DNA of 64,000 nt from Paludibacter sp. (GTDB taxonomy: Bacteria; Bacteroidota; Bacteroidia; Bacteroidales; Paludibacteraceae): the NCBI GenBank assembly GCA_024710005.1, contig JANJVQ010000020.1, positions 1 through 64,000 of the forward strand. Direction: 5' to 3'. Positions 63,260-64,000 of this stretch are shown piece by piece. A program made the translations under genes and the position numbers. Each line of letters begins with the position of its first letter. Positions within the stretch are counted from its first letter, which is position 1. Under the pieces are notes generated by a model. The model worked only from the letters and a program-made list of their open reading frames with translations, did not search any database and was not told the origin of the DNA.

Positions 63260-64000
63260 ATGACAACAATAAAACATAAAAAGCTTACATATTTCACAAA
63301 AATGCACGGAACCGGTAACGATTACATATATATTAACGGTTTTGAAGAGCACATAGAAAATCCATCCGAATTAGCTGTTCGATGGAGCGACCGACACAAA
63401 GGTATCGGTTCCGACGGGTTGGTTTTGATATTACCTTCGGAAAAAGCTGATTTTAGAATGCGCATGTTCAACGCCGATGGCTCAGAGTCGGAAATGTGTG
63501 GTAACGCCTCCCGATGCATAGGCAAATATGTATTCGACAAGGGCATGACCAGCAAGACCGAACTGACACTCGAAACCCTCGCGGGAATAAAAAAACTGCA
63601 ACTCTTTCCGGGAAAAGACGGAAAAATTGAACGGGTAACAGTGGATATGGGCGAACCAATTTTACAAACAAATGCAATCCCGGTAAGTACAGATAAAGAG
63701 ATGATGATTAACGAAACAGTTAAGTTTCCATCCGGAAGGGCATACAACATAACAACCGTGTCGATGGGCAATCCACACGCGGTGATTTTCACCGGCAACA
63801 TTGCCTCATTGGATTTACAGAAAACAGGACCGGAAATTGAAAACGCGGCGATCTTTCCAAACAGAACGAATACTGAATTTATCGAACTCGTTTCGTACGA
63901 CAAGCTGAAAATGCGCGTATGGGAAAGAGGATCGGGCGAAACCATGGCTTGCGGAACAGGCGCTTGTGCCGCAGCAGTAGCCGGAGTATTAAACAAACTA
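63260..64000 (+). CDS. dapF: Diaminopimelate epimerase, C-terminus outside window
   Basis: The first 247 residues of DapF, which converts LL- to meso-diaminopimelate for lysine and peptidoglycan synthesis. Substrate and catalytic motifs are present: [25 protein letters not shown] (catalytic Cys80), MGNPHAV, NTEF and [13 protein letters not shown] (second catalytic Cys231). Only about 20-30 C-terminal residues are missing. Unlinked to the envelope cluster before it. Confidence 0.97.
   Translation, partial: MTTIKHKKLTYFTKMHGTGNDYIYINGFEEHIENPSELAVRWSDRHKGIGSDGLVLILPSEKADFRMRMFNADGSESEMCGNASRCIGKYVFDKGMTSKTELTLETLAGIKKLQLFPGKDGKIERVTVDMGEPILQTNAIPVSTDKEMMINETVKFPSGRAYNITTVSMGNPHAVIFTGNIASLDLQKTGPEIENAAIFPNRTNTEFIELVSYDKLKMRVWERGSGETMACGTGACAAAVAGVLNKL

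Noticed and set aside
1-64000. tRNA, rRNA or riboswitch genes
   Set aside because: Intergenic regions were read for tRNA-like CCA ends and cloverleaf arms, rRNA cores and common riboswitch motifs; none was convincing, although a covariance-model search would be the proper test.

Overview
The window is chromosomal DNA from a Bacteroidota bacterium, most likely of order Bacteroidales. Evidence: a SusC/SusD-type polysaccharide utilisation locus, outer-membrane lipoproteins, many TAnnTTTG-type -7 promoter elements, a bifunctional HisB, a long PPi-dependent phosphofructokinase, and secreted proteins ending in type IX secretion (T9SS) sorting domains. Genus cannot be decided from the sequence. No rRNA, tRNA, CRISPR array or intact insertion sequence was seen.

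Layout. (1) 1-15.4 kb, minus strand: a fructan (probably levan) utilisation locus with four GH32 enzymes (one cut by the window edge), SusC, SusD and three copies of a DUF4960-like domain, one fused to a LamG-GH32 enzyme. Two transcription blocks share an identical pair of TGTA/TACA dyads. (2) 15.4-38.5 kb: mostly housekeeping genes (CBM9-like protein, ung, C-S lyase, hisB, AspT-type exchanger, recX, AbgT transporter, era, histidine kinase, DUF177-rpmF-fabH, pfp) plus a TetR-controlled ABC exporter/LolA-like operon and an ORF6N gene with a perfect 31-bp palindrome inside its coding sequence. (3) 38.5-50.2 kb: an accessory/defence island. It holds a degenerate 22-24-bp tandem array, RhuM and AlbA_2 gene fragments, a 489-bp direct repeat flanking an intact AlbA_2 (Schlafen-type) gene, then a minus-strand string HNH nuclease - HIT protein - TIR-APAZ - short Argonaute (a SPARTA system) - UPF1-like helicase with a C-terminal nuclease-like domain, and a DUF4160/DUF2442 pair. 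(4) 50.2-56.3 kb: GH97 glycosidase, NCS2 permease, OmpA-type lipoprotein, DAACS symporter and an XRE regulator. (5) 56.4-63.0 kb: an envelope cluster of unknown role (TonB-type barrel, lipoprotein, two alpha/beta hydrolases, beta-propeller lipoprotein). dapF runs off the right edge.

Most unusual signals: odd-length perfect palindromes with an AAATT/AATTT-type centre embedded in the coding sequences of ORF6N and RhuM-type genes and repeated next to the gene fragments at 39-41.5 kb; the repeat-flanked AlbA_2 cassette with remnants of three genes; the five-gene defence string around SPARTA; and the paired operators of the fructan locus. Start codons were moved inward from the longest open frame where an ATG with a proper signal peptide or family N-terminus is present. 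Residue positions are hand counts.
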